A stretch of DNA of 64,000 nt from Virgisporangium ochraceum (GTDB lineage: Bacteria; Actinomycetota; Actinomycetes; Mycobacteriales; Micromonosporaceae), in contig NZ_BOPH01000080.1 in assembly GCF_016863655.1 (NCBI RefSeq), positions 1 through 64,000 of the forward strand, written 5' to 3'. A model generated the notes under the pieces. It made no database searches. It had not been told where the DNA came from and saw only the letters and a list, made by a program, of their open reading frames with translations. Made by a program: the position numbers and the translations under genes. Below are positions 8,870 through 18,211 of the stretch, piece after piece; positions within the stretch are counted from its first letter, which is position 1, and every line of letters begins with the position of its first letter.

Positions 8870-10422
8870 GCCAGGTCAGCTCCACGAGGTCGTCGCGCGG
8901 CGGTCAACAGGACCCTGCCGTCCTTCGCGAACACCGCGATCGCGAGGAGGCAGCACAGCAACGCGGCCAGCGCGGGGCCGAGCGGACCGGCGTCGAACCG
9001 GTCGGACGCGGTCGCCACCGCGAAGGCGCCGCCGAGCGCGAGCACGCCGCGCGCGGCCGTGCCGCGCCAGCGCAGGGCCCAGCGCCGCGCGGCGGTCACC
9101 ATGGGACCGGCGGAGGTGACGACCGTCGCGACGAGGTACGCCCCGGCGACCCCGGCGCCGCCGAACCACCACCCGAGCGGTGCGACCAGTGCCAGGCCCA
9201 CCGCGCAGCCGACCACCGAGGCGAGCACCGGTACCCGTGCCTCCCGCATCGTGCCGCTGGCCAACGCGTTGATGGGACCGATCGCGGCGACCGCGACGTA
9301 GGTCGCGACGAGCAGCAGCCGCAGCTCCGGCGCGCCGGCCGAGTACTCCGCGCCCCCGTACGCCACGAGGATCGGGCCGGCGAGCGGAAGCGCCGCGGCG
9401 AAGACCGGTGCGAGCAGCACCATCGTCACGCGCGTCGACACGTCGGCGCTGCGGCCGACCGCGTCGTCGGCACCGCCGCCGCGGGCGTGCGACATCGCGG
9501 GGAACAGCGCCATTCCGAGGACCCGGGGCAGCAGGTAGAGCGGGGAGACGAGCGTCACGGCCGCGACGAGGAAACCGACGCTGCGGGCGTCGGCGAACCG
9601 GTCGGCCAGCAGCGGCACGCCCTGTAGCAGGCCGGCCGCGGACCCCGCGCCCACCGCGGCGAGGCCGGCGAACACCAGGATCTCCCGGCGTTGCGGCGCC
9701 GCCCGCCGGCCGTCTCCCGGTGGCAGCGCCGCGCGCCGGCCACCGGCCTGCCGGACCGCCGGGCGCAGGCCGAGCCGCGCACCGACGACCACCACCGCGT
9801 AGCCGGCGGTGAGTGGCGCGAGGTACAGCGTCGAGCCGGAGAGGACGACCAGCACCGTCGCCACGATGGCCAGGCCGGAGCCGGCCAGCTCCAGCCAGCC
9901 GTACCGGGCGACGCGGTCGAAGCCGTACAGGGCGGCCTTGTCGACGCTGTACGCCGAGAACACGGCGGCCAACAGTCCAACGTGGACACTGTCGGCGACG
10001 GTCACCGGGAACATCCACCACGCGAGGGCCCCGGCGGTGACGCCGAGGACGACCGCGCAGAGATCGGACACCCGCCGCAGCGAGGTGTATACCGCCACCG
10101 CGCCGGCGTCGTCGCCCCGTCCCCGGCCGCGCGCGACGTACTTCGTCATGGCGCTGGCCAGTCCCGCCGGGACGAACAGCGCCACGACGTAGGTGATGCC
10201 GATCAGCGACCCGATGAGCCCGTACGCGGCGGCACCGACCGAGTGGCTGACCAGCGAGCCGTGCGCGAGGCGGCTGACACCGAGCACGACGAGCGCCCCC
10301 ATCGACAGCGCGCCGGCCCGGAGCACCACGCGGACCCCGAGGGAGGCGGTCGGTGCGTGGCCGGATCGGGCCACCTCGATGCCCTGGCCAGCCCGTCCGG
10401 CGGCGAGACGCTGGTCGGACAT
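8866..10422 (-). CDS. Wzx-like lipid-linked oligosaccharide flippase (MOP superfamily)
   Basis: The product has 518 residues and about twelve to fourteen membrane segments, with the start of a polysaccharide flippase (GALSMGALVVLGVSRLAHG) and an early loop GIEVARSGHAPTAS. Conserved glycines and the VALFVPAGLASAMTKYVARG segment fit the MATE/PST branch. The protein would flip an undecaprenyl-linked repeat unit across the membrane for the adjacent Wzy-like enzyme. ATG 10422 has an AGGAT site seven bases upstream. The gene sits 69 bases downstream of the carrier protein of the peptide cluster, in the same direction, so read-through from that operon is possible. Confidence 0.82.
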   Translation of the reverse strand: MSDQRLAAGRAGQGIEVARSGHAPTASLGVRVVLRAGALSMGALVVLGVSRLAHGSLVSHSVGAAAYGLIGSLIGITYVVALFVPAGLASAMTKYVARGRGRGDDAGAVAVYTSLRRVSDLCAVVLGVTAGALAWWMFPVTVADSVHVGLLAAVFSAYSVDKAALYGFDRVARYGWLELAGSGLAIVATVLVVLSGSTLYLAPLTAGYAVVVVGARLGLRPAVRQAGGRRAALPPGDGRRAAPQRREILVFAGLAAVGAGSAAGLLQGVPLLADRFADARSVGFLVAAVTLVSPLYLLPRVLGMALFPAMSHARGGGADDAVGRSADVSTRVTMVLLAPVFAAALPLAGPILVAYGGAEYSAGAPELRLLLVATYVAVAAIGPINALASGTMREARVPVLASVVGCAVGLALVAPLGWWFGGAGVAGAYLVATVVTSAGPMVTAARRWALRWRGTAARGVLALGGAFAVATASDRFDAGPLGPALAALLCCLLAIAVFAKDGRVLLTAARRPRGADLA

Positions 10423-10491
10423 GCCGGGATCCTATCGACACCCGTGTCAGCCCGCCGTCCCAGGCACCCCGTTGGCCGCGCCGTCACCGCG

Positions 10492-10743
10492 TCATGGTTG
10501 GTCCGGCGTCAGGATCTGGGCGACGATGCCGTCGAGCGTGTCGACCGCGACGGCGGCGCCGAGGTCGAGCTCCACGCCGAACTCCAGCTCGACGGCGTCG
10601 GCCAGGCGCAGGTAGCCCAGCGACGTGAGGCCCAGCGCGCCCAGCGACCGGCCGGTCACCAACGCGTCGGTCGCCGTGATCGTGCCGTCGCTCGCCGCCT
10701 CGACCAGGGTGGCGAGCTGTTCGCGGACCGCCGGCGCGGTCAC
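10492..10743 (-). CDS. Free-standing acyl/peptidyl carrier protein
   Basis: This encodes 83 residues with a carrier-protein shape and the phosphopantetheine attachment serine in LGALGLTSLGYLRLADAVE. GTG 10743 overlaps the stop of the C-A-PCP synthetase (GTGA). With the ligase two genes upstream it forms a plausible split loading unit: the ligase activates an acid and this carrier presents it to the first condensation domain. Placement in the operon supports this, but the pairing is inference. It could also carry an intermediate for the halogenase or methyltransferase. Confidence 0.85.
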   Translation of the reverse strand: MTAPAVREQLATLVEAASDGTITATDALVTGRSLGALGLTSLGYLRLADAVELEFGVELDLGAAVAVDTLDGIVAQILTPDQP

Positions 10744-13700
10744 CGGACCGCCTCCCGGTCGGCGGTGACGAGGGACCCGGCGCACTCGGTCCGGATGTAC
10801 TCGGCGATCTCGGCGACCGTGGGCGTGTCGTAGAACACGTCCAGCGGGACGTCGGCACCGAGCTGCATCTGGATGCGCGTCATCATCCGGGTGATGGACA
10901 GCGAGTGCCCGCCGAGGTCGAAGAGGTCCTCGTCGTCGCCGACGTCGTCGAGCCTGAGGACCTCGCACCAGATGGCGCGGACGGTGTCGGTCACGCCGTC
11001 GGTCACGCCGTCGGTGGCCCGGGGTGCGGCCGGTTCGTCGGGACGGTCGGGCCGGCGGACCGGTGCGGGCAGGGCCGCCCGGTCGAGCTTGCCGTTGGCG
11101 TTGACCGGGAACCGGTCCAGGACCATCCACTCGGCGGGAACCATCGCCGGCGGCAGGGACACGGCCAGATGCGCCCGCAGCGACGCCGGGTCGGGTGGCG
11201 GCCCGGACGGCACGACGTAGCCCATGAGCCACGGGTCGTCGTCGGCGCAGTAGCGGACGGCCGCCTGCGCCACCTGCGGGTGCTCCAGCAGGGTGGCCTC
11301 GATCTCGCCGAGCTCGACGCGGTGGCCGCGGATCTTCACCTGGTTGTCGGTGCGGCCGAGGAACAGCACGGAGCCGTCGGCCCGGTACCGGACCCGGTCG
11401 CCGGTGCGGTACAGGCGTCCGCCGGGGGTCCACGGGTCGGCGACGAACCGCTCGGCGGTCAGGTCGGGCCGGCCGAGGTAGCCGCGGGCGACACCGGCGC
11501 CGCCGACCCACAGCTCGCCGGGCACGCCGAGCGGGACCGGGCGGCGCGCGTCGTCGAGGACGTACAGCGTGCAGTTGGCGACCGGCCGGCCGATGGTGAC
11601 GACGTCGACCGGCTCGGGCACGTCGGCCATCGTCGTGTACACGGTGGCCTCGGTGGGGCCGTACCCGTTCCACAGCCGCCGTACCCGGGCGCGCAGCCGG
11701 GCGGCCAGGGTGGGCGGCAGCACCTCCCCGCCGGACACCGCCACCACCGGTTCCCGCCCGGTGGCGCCGAACCCGCCGTCGAGGAGCATCTGCCATCCCG
11801 ACGGGGTGGCCTGCACGTGCGTCACGCCGCTGTCGTGGATCAGGCGGACCAGCCCGGCCGGGTCGCGGGCCTCGCGGTCGGTTGCGATGACCGTGCGCCC
11901 ACCGGTGACCAGCGGCAGGAACAGCTCCGCCGCGCAGATGTCGAACGACGCCGACGTGTGCGCCAGCCACACGTCGTCCGGGCCGGCGTCGAGGAGGTCG
12001 CGCAGCGCCAGCAGCAGGTTGGCCAGCTGGGCGTGGGGAACGTCAACGCCCTTGGGACGCCCGGTCGAGCCGGACGTGTACAGCACGTAGGCGGTACCGT
12101 CCGGCCGGTCGTCGGCCGGCACGGGCGTCGTCTCCGTTCCCGGACCGTCGACGTCGGTGAGCACCACGGCGGGCGCCGCGTCGCGGATGATGTGGTCGCG
12201 CCGGGCCGGTGGATACGCGGGATCGACCGGCACGTAGCCGGCACCGGTGCGCGCCACCGCGAGCAACGCCACCAGCAGGTCGAGCGACCGGTCGAGGCAC
12301 ACCGCCACGAGCGTGCCCGGTCCGGCGCCGCCGGCCCGCAGCCGGGCGGCGAGCCGCCCGCTCGCCGCGTCGAGGTCGGTGTAGGTCAGGCGCCGCCCGG
12401 CGCACTCGGCGGCCACGGCATGCGGCGCGGCGGCGACCCGGGCGGCGAACAGCGACCCGAGCGTCGCGTCGGACGGGTACGGACGGGCGGTGGTGTTCCA
12501 CCGGCGCAGCACCAGGTCCAGCTCGTGCGGTGGCAGCATCGGCAGCTCCGCCACGGCCGCGTCGGGCTCGCGCACCGCGGCGTCGAGCAGCGTCCGCAGG
12601 TGCGCGCCGATCCGTTCGACGGCGGTGGTGGGGATCGCCGCCGGGCTGTGGCGCAGGCTCACCTCGACCGCGTCGGGCGCGTCGACGAGCTGCAGGTGCA
12701 GCGCGTTGCGGGCCGATCCGGAGAACATCGTCCAGTGGACCGTGGTGCGCAGCCCGGCGAACTCCGGGTCGGGCCCGCGTCGCCGGTAGCTGACCGACAC
12801 CGGGGTGAGCGCGGCCCGGGGACGGACCCGGCCGACGGCGTGCGGCACCGGCACGGCCCGGTACCGGTACGCCGCGCGCAGTTCGGCGCGGACCGCGGTG
12901 GCGAGGTCGGCGAACGTGACGTCGGCGGGGGCGGTGACCGTCACCGGCAGCTCGTTGACGAAGTGGCCGATGGCGCCGGCGACCCCGGGCGTGCGGGTGG
13001 ACACGTCGACGGCCACCGGCAGGTCGGTGTTGCCGTAGCGGCGCAGCACCGCGTGGAAGGCGGCGACGAACAGCTCGAACCGGGTCACCCCGAGCTTGCG
13101 CACGCCGCGGTCGACCGCCTCGGTGAGCGCCGGGTCGAGGGTGAATGTGACCTCCGCGCCCGGCTCCGCGCCGACCGGCTGGTGGTGCAGCTCCGGGAGC
13201 ACGAGGTCGGTCGGGTCGCGCCAGCGTGGCGCCCAGAACCGGCGCGCCGCCTCGAGGTCGGCCGCGACCCGGACCCGCTCGTCCGCGGCGTGGGAGGCGG
13301 CACCGGGTTCCGGTGGGAGCGCGACACCGGAGTAGGCGCGGGCAAGGTCCCGCACGAGGATGTCCTTGGACATGCCGTCGAAGACCAGATGGTGCGCCAC
13401 GAACAGGAGCAGGTGCCGCTCCGGGCCGTCGGCGGCCAGCGTGATCCGGACGAGTGGACCCCGCGCCAGGTCGAACGGGGCGGCCACCGCGTCGGCGACG
13501 GTCGTCTCGCCGAGAACGGTGCGGTGCACCCGCGGTGGGACCGGCGAGGGCACCAGCGCGGTGGCGCCGTCGACCTCGACGACGGCGCTGCGCAACGGAA
13601 CGTGTCGGGCCAGCACGGCGTCGCAGGCGGCCACGAGCGCGGCCGCGTCGAGCGGACCGTCGAACCGGATGCCGAGCGCCATGTGGTAGCTCGCGCCGGC

Positions 13701-13757
13701 ACCGCCGGCCCGTTCGGTGAGCCAGATCCCGTGCTGGGCGTCCGTGGTCTGTGTCAT
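10740..13757 (-). CDS. Nonribosomal peptide synthetase module, C-A-PCP
   Basis: The protein has 1005 residues and one complete module. The condensation domain (about 1-430) has HHLVFDG near residue 122. The adenylation domain (about 440-920) has YVLYTSGSTGRPKG near 560, NGYGPTEAT, a GRLYRTGDRVRY core and NGKLDRAAL. The carrier domain has DLFDLGGHSLSI near 950. There is no epimerase, methyltransferase or thioesterase, so the product is passed on in trans. A hand alignment of pocket residues gives roughly D-I-A-Q-V-G-G-V-Y, which I cannot match to a substrate with confidence. ATG 13757 overlaps the ligase stop (ATGA), and its own stop overlaps the carrier gene. The direct repeat TDGVTDGVTD lies in the A-PCP linker. 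Confidence 0.92.
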   Translation of the reverse strand: MTQTTDAQHGIWLTERAGGAGASYHMALGIRFDGPLDAAALVAACDAVLARHVPLRSAVVEVDGATALVPSPVPPRVHRTVLGETTVADAVAAPFDLARGPLVRITLAADGPERHLLLFVAHHLVFDGMSKDILVRDLARAYSGVALPPEPGAASHAADERVRVAADLEAARRFWAPRWRDPTDLVLPELHHQPVGAEPGAEVTFTLDPALTEAVDRGVRKLGVTRFELFVAAFHAVLRRYGNTDLPVAVDVSTRTPGVAGAIGHFVNELPVTVTAPADVTFADLATAVRAELRAAYRYRAVPVPHAVGRVRPRAALTPVSVSYRRRGPDPEFAGLRTTVHWTMFSGSARNALHLQLVDAPDAVEVSLRHSPAAIPTTAVERIGAHLRTLLDAAVREPDAAVAELPMLPPHELDLVLRRWNTTARPYPSDATLGSLFAARVAAAPHAVAAECAGRRLTYTDLDAASGRLAARLRAGGAGPGTLVAVCLDRSLDLLVALLAVARTGAGYVPVDPAYPPARRDHIIRDAAPAVVLTDVDGPGTETTPVPADDRPDGTAYVLYTSGSTGRPKGVDVPHAQLANLLLALRDLLDAGPDDVWLAHTSASFDICAAELFLPLVTGGRTVIATDREARDPAGLVRLIHDSGVTHVQATPSGWQMLLDGGFGATGREPVVAVSGGEVLPPTLAARLRARVRRLWNGYGPTEATVYTTMADVPEPVDVVTIGRPVANCTLYVLDDARRPVPLGVPGELWVGGAGVARGYLGRPDLTAERFVADPWTPGGRLYRTGDRVRYRADGSVLFLGRTDNQVKIRGHRVELGEIEATLLEHPQVAQAAVRYCADDDPWLMGYVVPSGPPPDPASLRAHLAVSLPPAMVPAEWMVLDRFPVNANGKLDRAALPAPVRRPDRPDEPAAPRATDGVTDGVTDTVRAIWCEVLRLDDVGDDEDLFDLGGHSLSITRMMTRIQMQLGADVPLDVFYDTPTVAEIAEYIRTECAGSLVTADREAVR

Positions 13758-15256
13758 GCGCCGTCTCCCAGAATCGTTGCCGCCAACTGACGTTTGAGCA
13801 CCTTGCCGCCCGCGTTGCGGGGTAGGGCGTCCACCGTGACCATCCGGGCCGGTAGCTCGTGCCCGGCCAGCCGGTCCTTCAGGAACCCGCGCAGGGCGGG
13901 CAGGTCGAGCGGGTCCCGGAGCACCAGCGCGGCGGCCACGACCGTGCCGAGCACGGGATGCGGCACGCCGACCACGGCGACCTCGCGCACCGCCGGGTGC
14001 TCGTGGATCGCGGCCTCGACCTGGAGCGTGGACACCTTGTACGCGCCCGTCTTGATGACGTCCTGGTGCCGGTCGACCAGGTACAGGTGGCCGTCGGCGT
14101 CGAGGCGGCCGAGGTCGCCCATGCGGACCCACCCGTCGTGGAACACCTCGCGGCTGGCGGACGCGTCGCCGTAGTAGGCGCGGGAATGCGGCGAGCGCAG
14201 CCACACCTCGCCGGTCTGCCCCCTCGGCACCGGGCGGCCGTCGGGGTCGGTGATGCGCAGCGAGCCGCCGGACGGGCGTCCCACCGAACCGGGACGCCTC
14301 GGATCGAACACCATCGTGGTGTGCGCCGGCGCCGCCTCCGTCGAGGTGTAGGAGTTGACGACCGTCGCGCGGGGGAACGCCGCGACGAGGGCCGTGGCCA
14401 CCGCCGGGGGCAGAGCCGCCGCGGTGGAGCCGATCAGCAGGACGCTGGACGTGTCGAAGCGGTCGAGGACCCCGGACGCGAGCAGTTCGATCGCCATCGA
14501 CGGAACGAGGAACACGGTGCCGACCCGGCGCGACTCGACGAGGCGGGCGAAGCGCATCGGGGTGAACTCGGGGAGGGTCAACGCGGCCGGATGCGCGTCC
14601 AACGCGTGGCGCAGCATGGTCTGCGCGGCGTTGGTGCCGATCGGGAACGCGTGCAGGAAGTGCATCGAGTGCGTCATCGGCCGGCGGCGGGGGTCGCCGG
14701 TGGCGCCGGCGGTGAGGTTCGCGTGGGTGGCCGCGACACCCTTGGGCCGGCCCGTCGTGCCGGAGGTGTAGAGGATCTGCGCCAGGTCCGTCGGCTCCGG
14801 CGGCTCGAGGTCGGCCGGTGCACCGGTCACAGCGCCTGTCGTGCCACCGGCGGTCAGGTCGCCGACACCGCACTGCCAGACGCCCGTGTCCACGGGGTCC
14901 GAAGCGTGCAGCACCCCGACGGCCGCGCAGTGCCCGACGACGTACCGCAGTTCGGCCGGCGGGAGCCGGTCGGAGCAGGGCACCGCGACCGCGCCGGCTG
15001 CCAGGACGCCGCAGTAGGCCACGGCGAAGTCGGTCCAGTGCCGGGCGCCGAACCGCAGCACGACCCGGTCGCCGCGCCGGACCCCACGCGCGCGCAGTCC
15101 GCCCGCGAGGGTCAGGGCGTCGCGGTGCCACCGCGCGAACGTGAGGCCGCCGACGCCGTGGGTCTCGATGGCGACCCGCTCCGGGTCGGCGTCGGCGCGG
15201 ACTGCCAGCTGTGCCGGGACCGTGCGGGGCGCCGGCGGCCGGTTCGCAGTCGACAT
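13754..15256 (-). CDS. Acyl/aryl-AMP (or -CoA) ligase, probable loading enzyme
   Basis: This is a 500-residue class I adenylate-forming enzyme with no carrier domain. It shows the ATP-binding ILYTSGTTGRPKG near residue 162, NSYTSTEAAPAH, GDLGRLDADGHLYLVDR and the catalytic lysine region RNAGGKVLKRQL. It is the first gene of the leftward NRPS unit, with GGAG seven bases before ATG 15256, and is coupled by ATGA overlap to the C-A-PCP gene. It most likely activates the starter acid and loads it on the discrete carrier 10492-10743, either directly as an AMP ester or via CoA. Whether the acid is aromatic or fatty cannot be told from the sequence. Confidence 0.85.
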   Translation of the reverse strand: MSTANRPPAPRTVPAQLAVRADADPERVAIETHGVGGLTFARWHRDALTLAGGLRARGVRRGDRVVLRFGARHWTDFAVAYCGVLAAGAVAVPCSDRLPPAELRYVVGHCAAVGVLHASDPVDTGVWQCGVGDLTAGGTTGAVTGAPADLEPPEPTDLAQILYTSGTTGRPKGVAATHANLTAGATGDPRRRPMTHSMHFLHAFPIGTNAAQTMLRHALDAHPAALTLPEFTPMRFARLVESRRVGTVFLVPSMAIELLASGVLDRFDTSSVLLIGSTAAALPPAVATALVAAFPRATVVNSYTSTEAAPAHTTMVFDPRRPGSVGRPSGGSLRITDPDGRPVPRGQTGEVWLRSPHSRAYYGDASASREVFHDGWVRMGDLGRLDADGHLYLVDRHQDVIKTGAYKVSTLQVEAAIHEHPAVREVAVVGVPHPVLGTVVAAALVLRDPLDLPALRGFLKDRLAGHELPARMVTVDALPRNAGGKVLKRQLAATILGDGA

Positions 15257-15304
15257 GCGGTTTCTCCATGCATAGATTGCAATGTTTATATATATATTGC
15301 TGGG
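15257..15304. promoter_or_regulatory. AT-rich divergent promoter region
   Basis: The 48 bases between the divergent ligase and GT4 genes include a run of about 30 bases that is almost pure A/T (TGCAATGTTTATATATATAT, about 15278-15297), in striking contrast to the surrounding sequence. TATATAT offers -10-like hexamers on both strands. The tract ends a few bases before the rightward ATG, so that transcript would have almost no leader. Confidence 0.5.
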
Positions 15305-16453
15305 ATGCGGACAGCGTTACTGCTTGTCGGGTCGATCGATCAGCCGGGCGGCATGGGGATGCGGTGGCGCGCCCTGTACGAGGCGATGGGCGGCCCGGCG
15401 GGCTGCCGGCTGTACGAGGTCGTCTGCGACCGCACGACCATCTGCCACGACCGGTGCGCGGTCTCCGGGGCCGCGCACCGCCGGCCGGGGCACCGCGGCT
15501 CCTACTTCGACCGCCCCTTCTGCCGCGGCTGGCTCGACCGGCTGGTGGGGCGGATCGCCGCCGACGGCGTCACCACCGTGGTGTGCAGCGGGCTGAACAC
15601 CTACCGCTACGTCACCGGGCTGGCCGGCCGGACCGGAACCCGCCTCGTCTACGACATGCACAACGCGGAGCTGCCGCTGCACCGGTCGATCAACGCGGCG
15701 ATGCTGGCCGGTGCGGCCGGCACGGTCCAGTACGGTCCCATGCCCCTGGACCTCGTGGAGTTCGCCGAACGCGCGGCCCTGACCGCGGCGGACGAGATCT
15801 GGACCTGCAGCGACCGCGACCTGGCCGACATCGCCGAGCTCTACCCGACGGCCGCCGCGACACCCACCCGCGTGGTGCCCAACGTCGTGACGGTTCCCGC
15901 GCCACCGCACCCCGACGGGCCGGCACCCGCACCGCGGCGCGTGGTGTTCACCGGACGCATGGACTACTACCCGAACCTGGTGGCCGCCCGGGCGGTGGTC
16001 GACGACCTCGCCCCCGCGCTGCTGGCGGCCGGGCGCACGGTTCCCGTCGTGGTGTGCGGCGCGGTGCTCGACGAGTGGATCCCCGCCGACGGCCTGCCGC
16101 CGACCGTGCGGCTGGTCAGCGACCCGCCCAGCACCGCGCCGCTGGTGACCGGCGGCGTGCTGGTCGTGCCGCTGACCCTCGGCGGCGGGAGCCGGTTGAA
16201 GATCCTGGAGGGGTTCGCCCTGCGGGCGCCGGTCGTGTCCACCGCCAAGGGCGTGGAAGGGCTCGACGTGACGCCCGGGGTGCACTACCTGCCGGCGGAG
16301 ACGCCGGCCGGGTTCGCCGACGCCGTCGGCCGGGTGCTCGACGACGAGGACCTGCGCACACGGCTGGTCGAGTCGGCCGCGCACCTGGTGCGCGACCGGT
16401 ACTCGATGCCCGCGCTGCGTGCCTGCCTCCACGGCTACAGCCCGGACTGCTGA
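15305..16453 (+). CDS. GT4-family glycosyltransferase in the NRPS cluster
   Basis: This encodes 382 residues. The N-terminal GT-B half includes CSGLNTYRYVTGL and YDMHNAELPLHRS. The C-terminal half has the donor-site signature GGGSRLKILEGFALRAPVV and STAKGVEGLDV, typical of family 4 transferases. The start ATG 15305 lies directly behind the AT-rich tract and has no clear ribosome site, so translation may be leaderless. It is divergent from the ligase operon and convergent with the halogenase (19-base overlap). It may glycosylate the peptide product or belong to the polysaccharide pathway to the left. Two separate GT4 transferases plus the fused one make a shared sugar pathway plausible. Confidence 0.82.
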   Translation: MRTALLLVGSIDQPGGMGMRWRALYEAMGGPAGCRLYEVVCDRTTICHDRCAVSGAAHRRPGHRGSYFDRPFCRGWLDRLVGRIAADGVTTVVCSGLNTYRYVTGLAGRTGTRLVYDMHNAELPLHRSINAAMLAGAAGTVQYGPMPLDLVEFAERAALTAADEIWTCSDRDLADIAELYPTAAATPTRVVPNVVTVPAPPHPDGPAPAPRRVVFTGRMDYYPNLVAARAVVDDLAPALLAAGRTVPVVVCGAVLDEWIPADGLPPTVRLVSDPPSTAPLVTGGVLVVPLTLGGGSRLKILEGFALRAPVVSTAKGVEGLDVTPGVHYLPAETPAGFADAVGRVLDDEDLRTRLVESAAHLVRDRYSMPALRACLHGYSPDC

Positions 16454-18018
16454 CGGCGCATCCGGGAGAAGTACTCGTGCTGGCTCGGCAGCGCGCGCAC
16501 CAGCTCGTCGGCCTTGTCCCGCAGGGCCTGGAACTCCTTGCGCGCCGCCTGCTCGTCGGCCAGGCGCAGTGCCGGCGACGGGCGCAGCGGGATCCCGCCG
16601 GTACCCAGCAGGATGCACATGTACGAGTACGGCGGCAGGCCGTGGTAGTAGGGGAACACGGTTTCGGCGTCGGGCAGCTTGGTCTGCCACAGCTCCAGCC
16701 GCTCGGCCAGCCCGTCGGGGATCACGCGGGTCTTGGCGTCGCGCCAGTAGGCGTTGTCGTCGCGGGCCGCGCCCTTGTAGTGCAGCACGAGGAACTCGCG
16801 TACGCCGTCCATGCAGTGCGCGATCGCCGAGTTGTACATCGTGCGCAGCGTCGGGTTCCAGTCGGGGCCGGGGAAGAACTTCACCAGCTGCTCGATCGCG
16901 TGGTGGATGAAGAAGATGCCGGTCGACTCCAGCGGCTCGACGAACCCGCTGGACAGCCCGACCGCCACGACGTTGTTGACCCACGAGTTGCGGCTGCGGC
17001 CGATGCGCATCCGGATGTGGTTGGCCGGCACGTCGGCGGCCTCCGGTCCGACGAACTCGCGCAGGACCCGCTCGGCCTCCTCCGGCTCGCAGTAGTCGCG
17101 GGCGTACACGTATCCGGTGCCGATGCGGCCGAACAGCGGGATCGTCCAGATCCAGCCGGCGTCCTGCGCGGTCGCCGTGGTGCACGGCCGGATGCCGCGG
17201 GCGGCCATGTCTAGCGGCACCTGCAGGGCCACCGCGCTGTCGTTGGGAAGCGTGTCCTGATAGGACACGAACGGCTCCGCGAGCTTCTTGTTCAGCAGCA
17301 GGGCACGGAAGCCGGTGCAGTCGACGAACAGGTCGCCGGTGAGGTCGCCGTGTTCGCGGGTCCGCACGTGGGTGACCCAGCCGCGCCCGTCGACGGCGAC
17401 GTCGTCGACGTCGTCGACCACGTGCCGCACGCCGCGCTGGGTGGCGTACCCGGTGAGGAACTTCGCCAGCAGGTGCGCCTCGAAGTGGTAGGCGTACGGG
17501 ATCTGCGCGCCCTGGTACGCCGCGATCGTGCTGCGGGCGTTGCCGTCGCGGCGCTCGACGAAGTCCTGTTCGAACAGCCGGCCGTCGAGGTGCCGCGGGT
17601 TGCGTCCGGCGTCGCACAGCGACGCGATGACGAAGCAGTCGCGGTCGAACCGGTCGGTCACCGGCTCCCGCAGCCACCAGTCGGTGAGCGGGAACCCGTC
17701 GACGGAACGCATCTGCTCGAACGGGTGGTAGAAGTGGTGCCCCGGCCGCCGCCAGTTCTCGAAGCGGACGGCCAGCTTGTACGTGGCGTTGCAGGCGGGC
17801 ATCCACTCGGTCTCGTCGAGCCCGAGGAAGTCGAAGAAGTGCCGGATGTCGCTGAACGTCGCCTCGCCGACCCCGATGGTCCCGATCCGGCCGGACTCGA
17901 CGAGGGTGATCGACACGCGGTCGCCGAATGCCGCGGCGAGATACGACGCCGTCATCCATCCTGATGTGCCCCCGCCCACGATGACAATCGAACGGGGTGC
18001 CGGGGAGTCTGTTTCCAT
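16435..18018 (-). CDS. FAD-dependent tryptophan-halogenase-family enzyme
   Basis: The product has 527 residues, the usual length. It shows the FAD-binding GGGTSGW at residues 14-20, the halogenase signature GWIWTIP near 286, a lysine near residue 82 in NATYKLAVRFENW at the place of the catalytic lysine, and the glutamate in EPLESTGIFF near 363. These match enzymes such as PrnA/RebH that chlorinate or brominate an electron-rich aromatic ring using FADH2, chloride and oxygen. The reduced flavin could come from the flavin reductase at 20252-20824. ATG 18018 has AAAGGG upstream. The substrate may be tryptophan, a kynurenine or a carrier-bound aryl group; sequence alone does not decide. Confidence 0.9.
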   Translation of the reverse strand: METDSPAPRSIVIVGGGTSGWMTASYLAAAFGDRVSITLVESGRIGTIGVGEATFSDIRHFFDFLGLDETEWMPACNATYKLAVRFENWRRPGHHFYHPFEQMRSVDGFPLTDWWLREPVTDRFDRDCFVIASLCDAGRNPRHLDGRLFEQDFVERRDGNARSTIAAYQGAQIPYAYHFEAHLLAKFLTGYATQRGVRHVVDDVDDVAVDGRGWVTHVRTREHGDLTGDLFVDCTGFRALLLNKKLAEPFVSYQDTLPNDSAVALQVPLDMAARGIRPCTTATAQDAGWIWTIPLFGRIGTGYVYARDYCEPEEAERVLREFVGPEAADVPANHIRMRIGRSRNSWVNNVVAVGLSSGFVEPLESTGIFFIHHAIEQLVKFFPGPDWNPTLRTMYNSAIAHCMDGVREFLVLHYKGAARDDNAYWRDAKTRVIPDGLAERLELWQTKLPDAETVFPYYHGLPPYSYMCILLGTGGIPLRPSPALRLADEQAARKEFQALRDKADELVRALPSQHEYFSRMRRQQSGL

Positions 18019-18211
18019 GGTGCCCTTTCTAGTCGATATTTCCGAGCCGGGTCAAGGGTCTATTGAGATAGACGAAACTGGATGGTCTTCAACGTAAAGT
18101 ACCAGCTCAACACCGCTGAGAATGCGTGAGAAGCCGTGGAAAAAGAGTCGTCAATACCCTTATGATTCAGCGAGATCGAACCCCCGGAAATGCGTGCGGA
18201 AAGGTGGAACA
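18019..18211. promoter_or_regulatory. Divergent intergenic region, halogenase / DUF6875-like gene
   Basis: This spacer of 193 bases is clearly less GC-rich than the coding sequence and separates two divergent genes, so it should hold both promoters. I see no convincing inverted repeat or paired -35/-10 boxes. Confidence 0.45.

Noticed and set aside
13758-15269. Continuous frame that would add about 500 residues to the front of the C-A-PCP synthetase
   Set aside because: The added part is Arg-rich nonsense in another frame of the ligase; the synthetase starts at 13757 with an ATGA overlap.
13859-15304. Long plus-strand frame joined in phase to the GT4 gene
   Set aside because: It is antisense to the ligase and has Arg/Gly/His-rich composition; the real GT4 gene starts at 15305.
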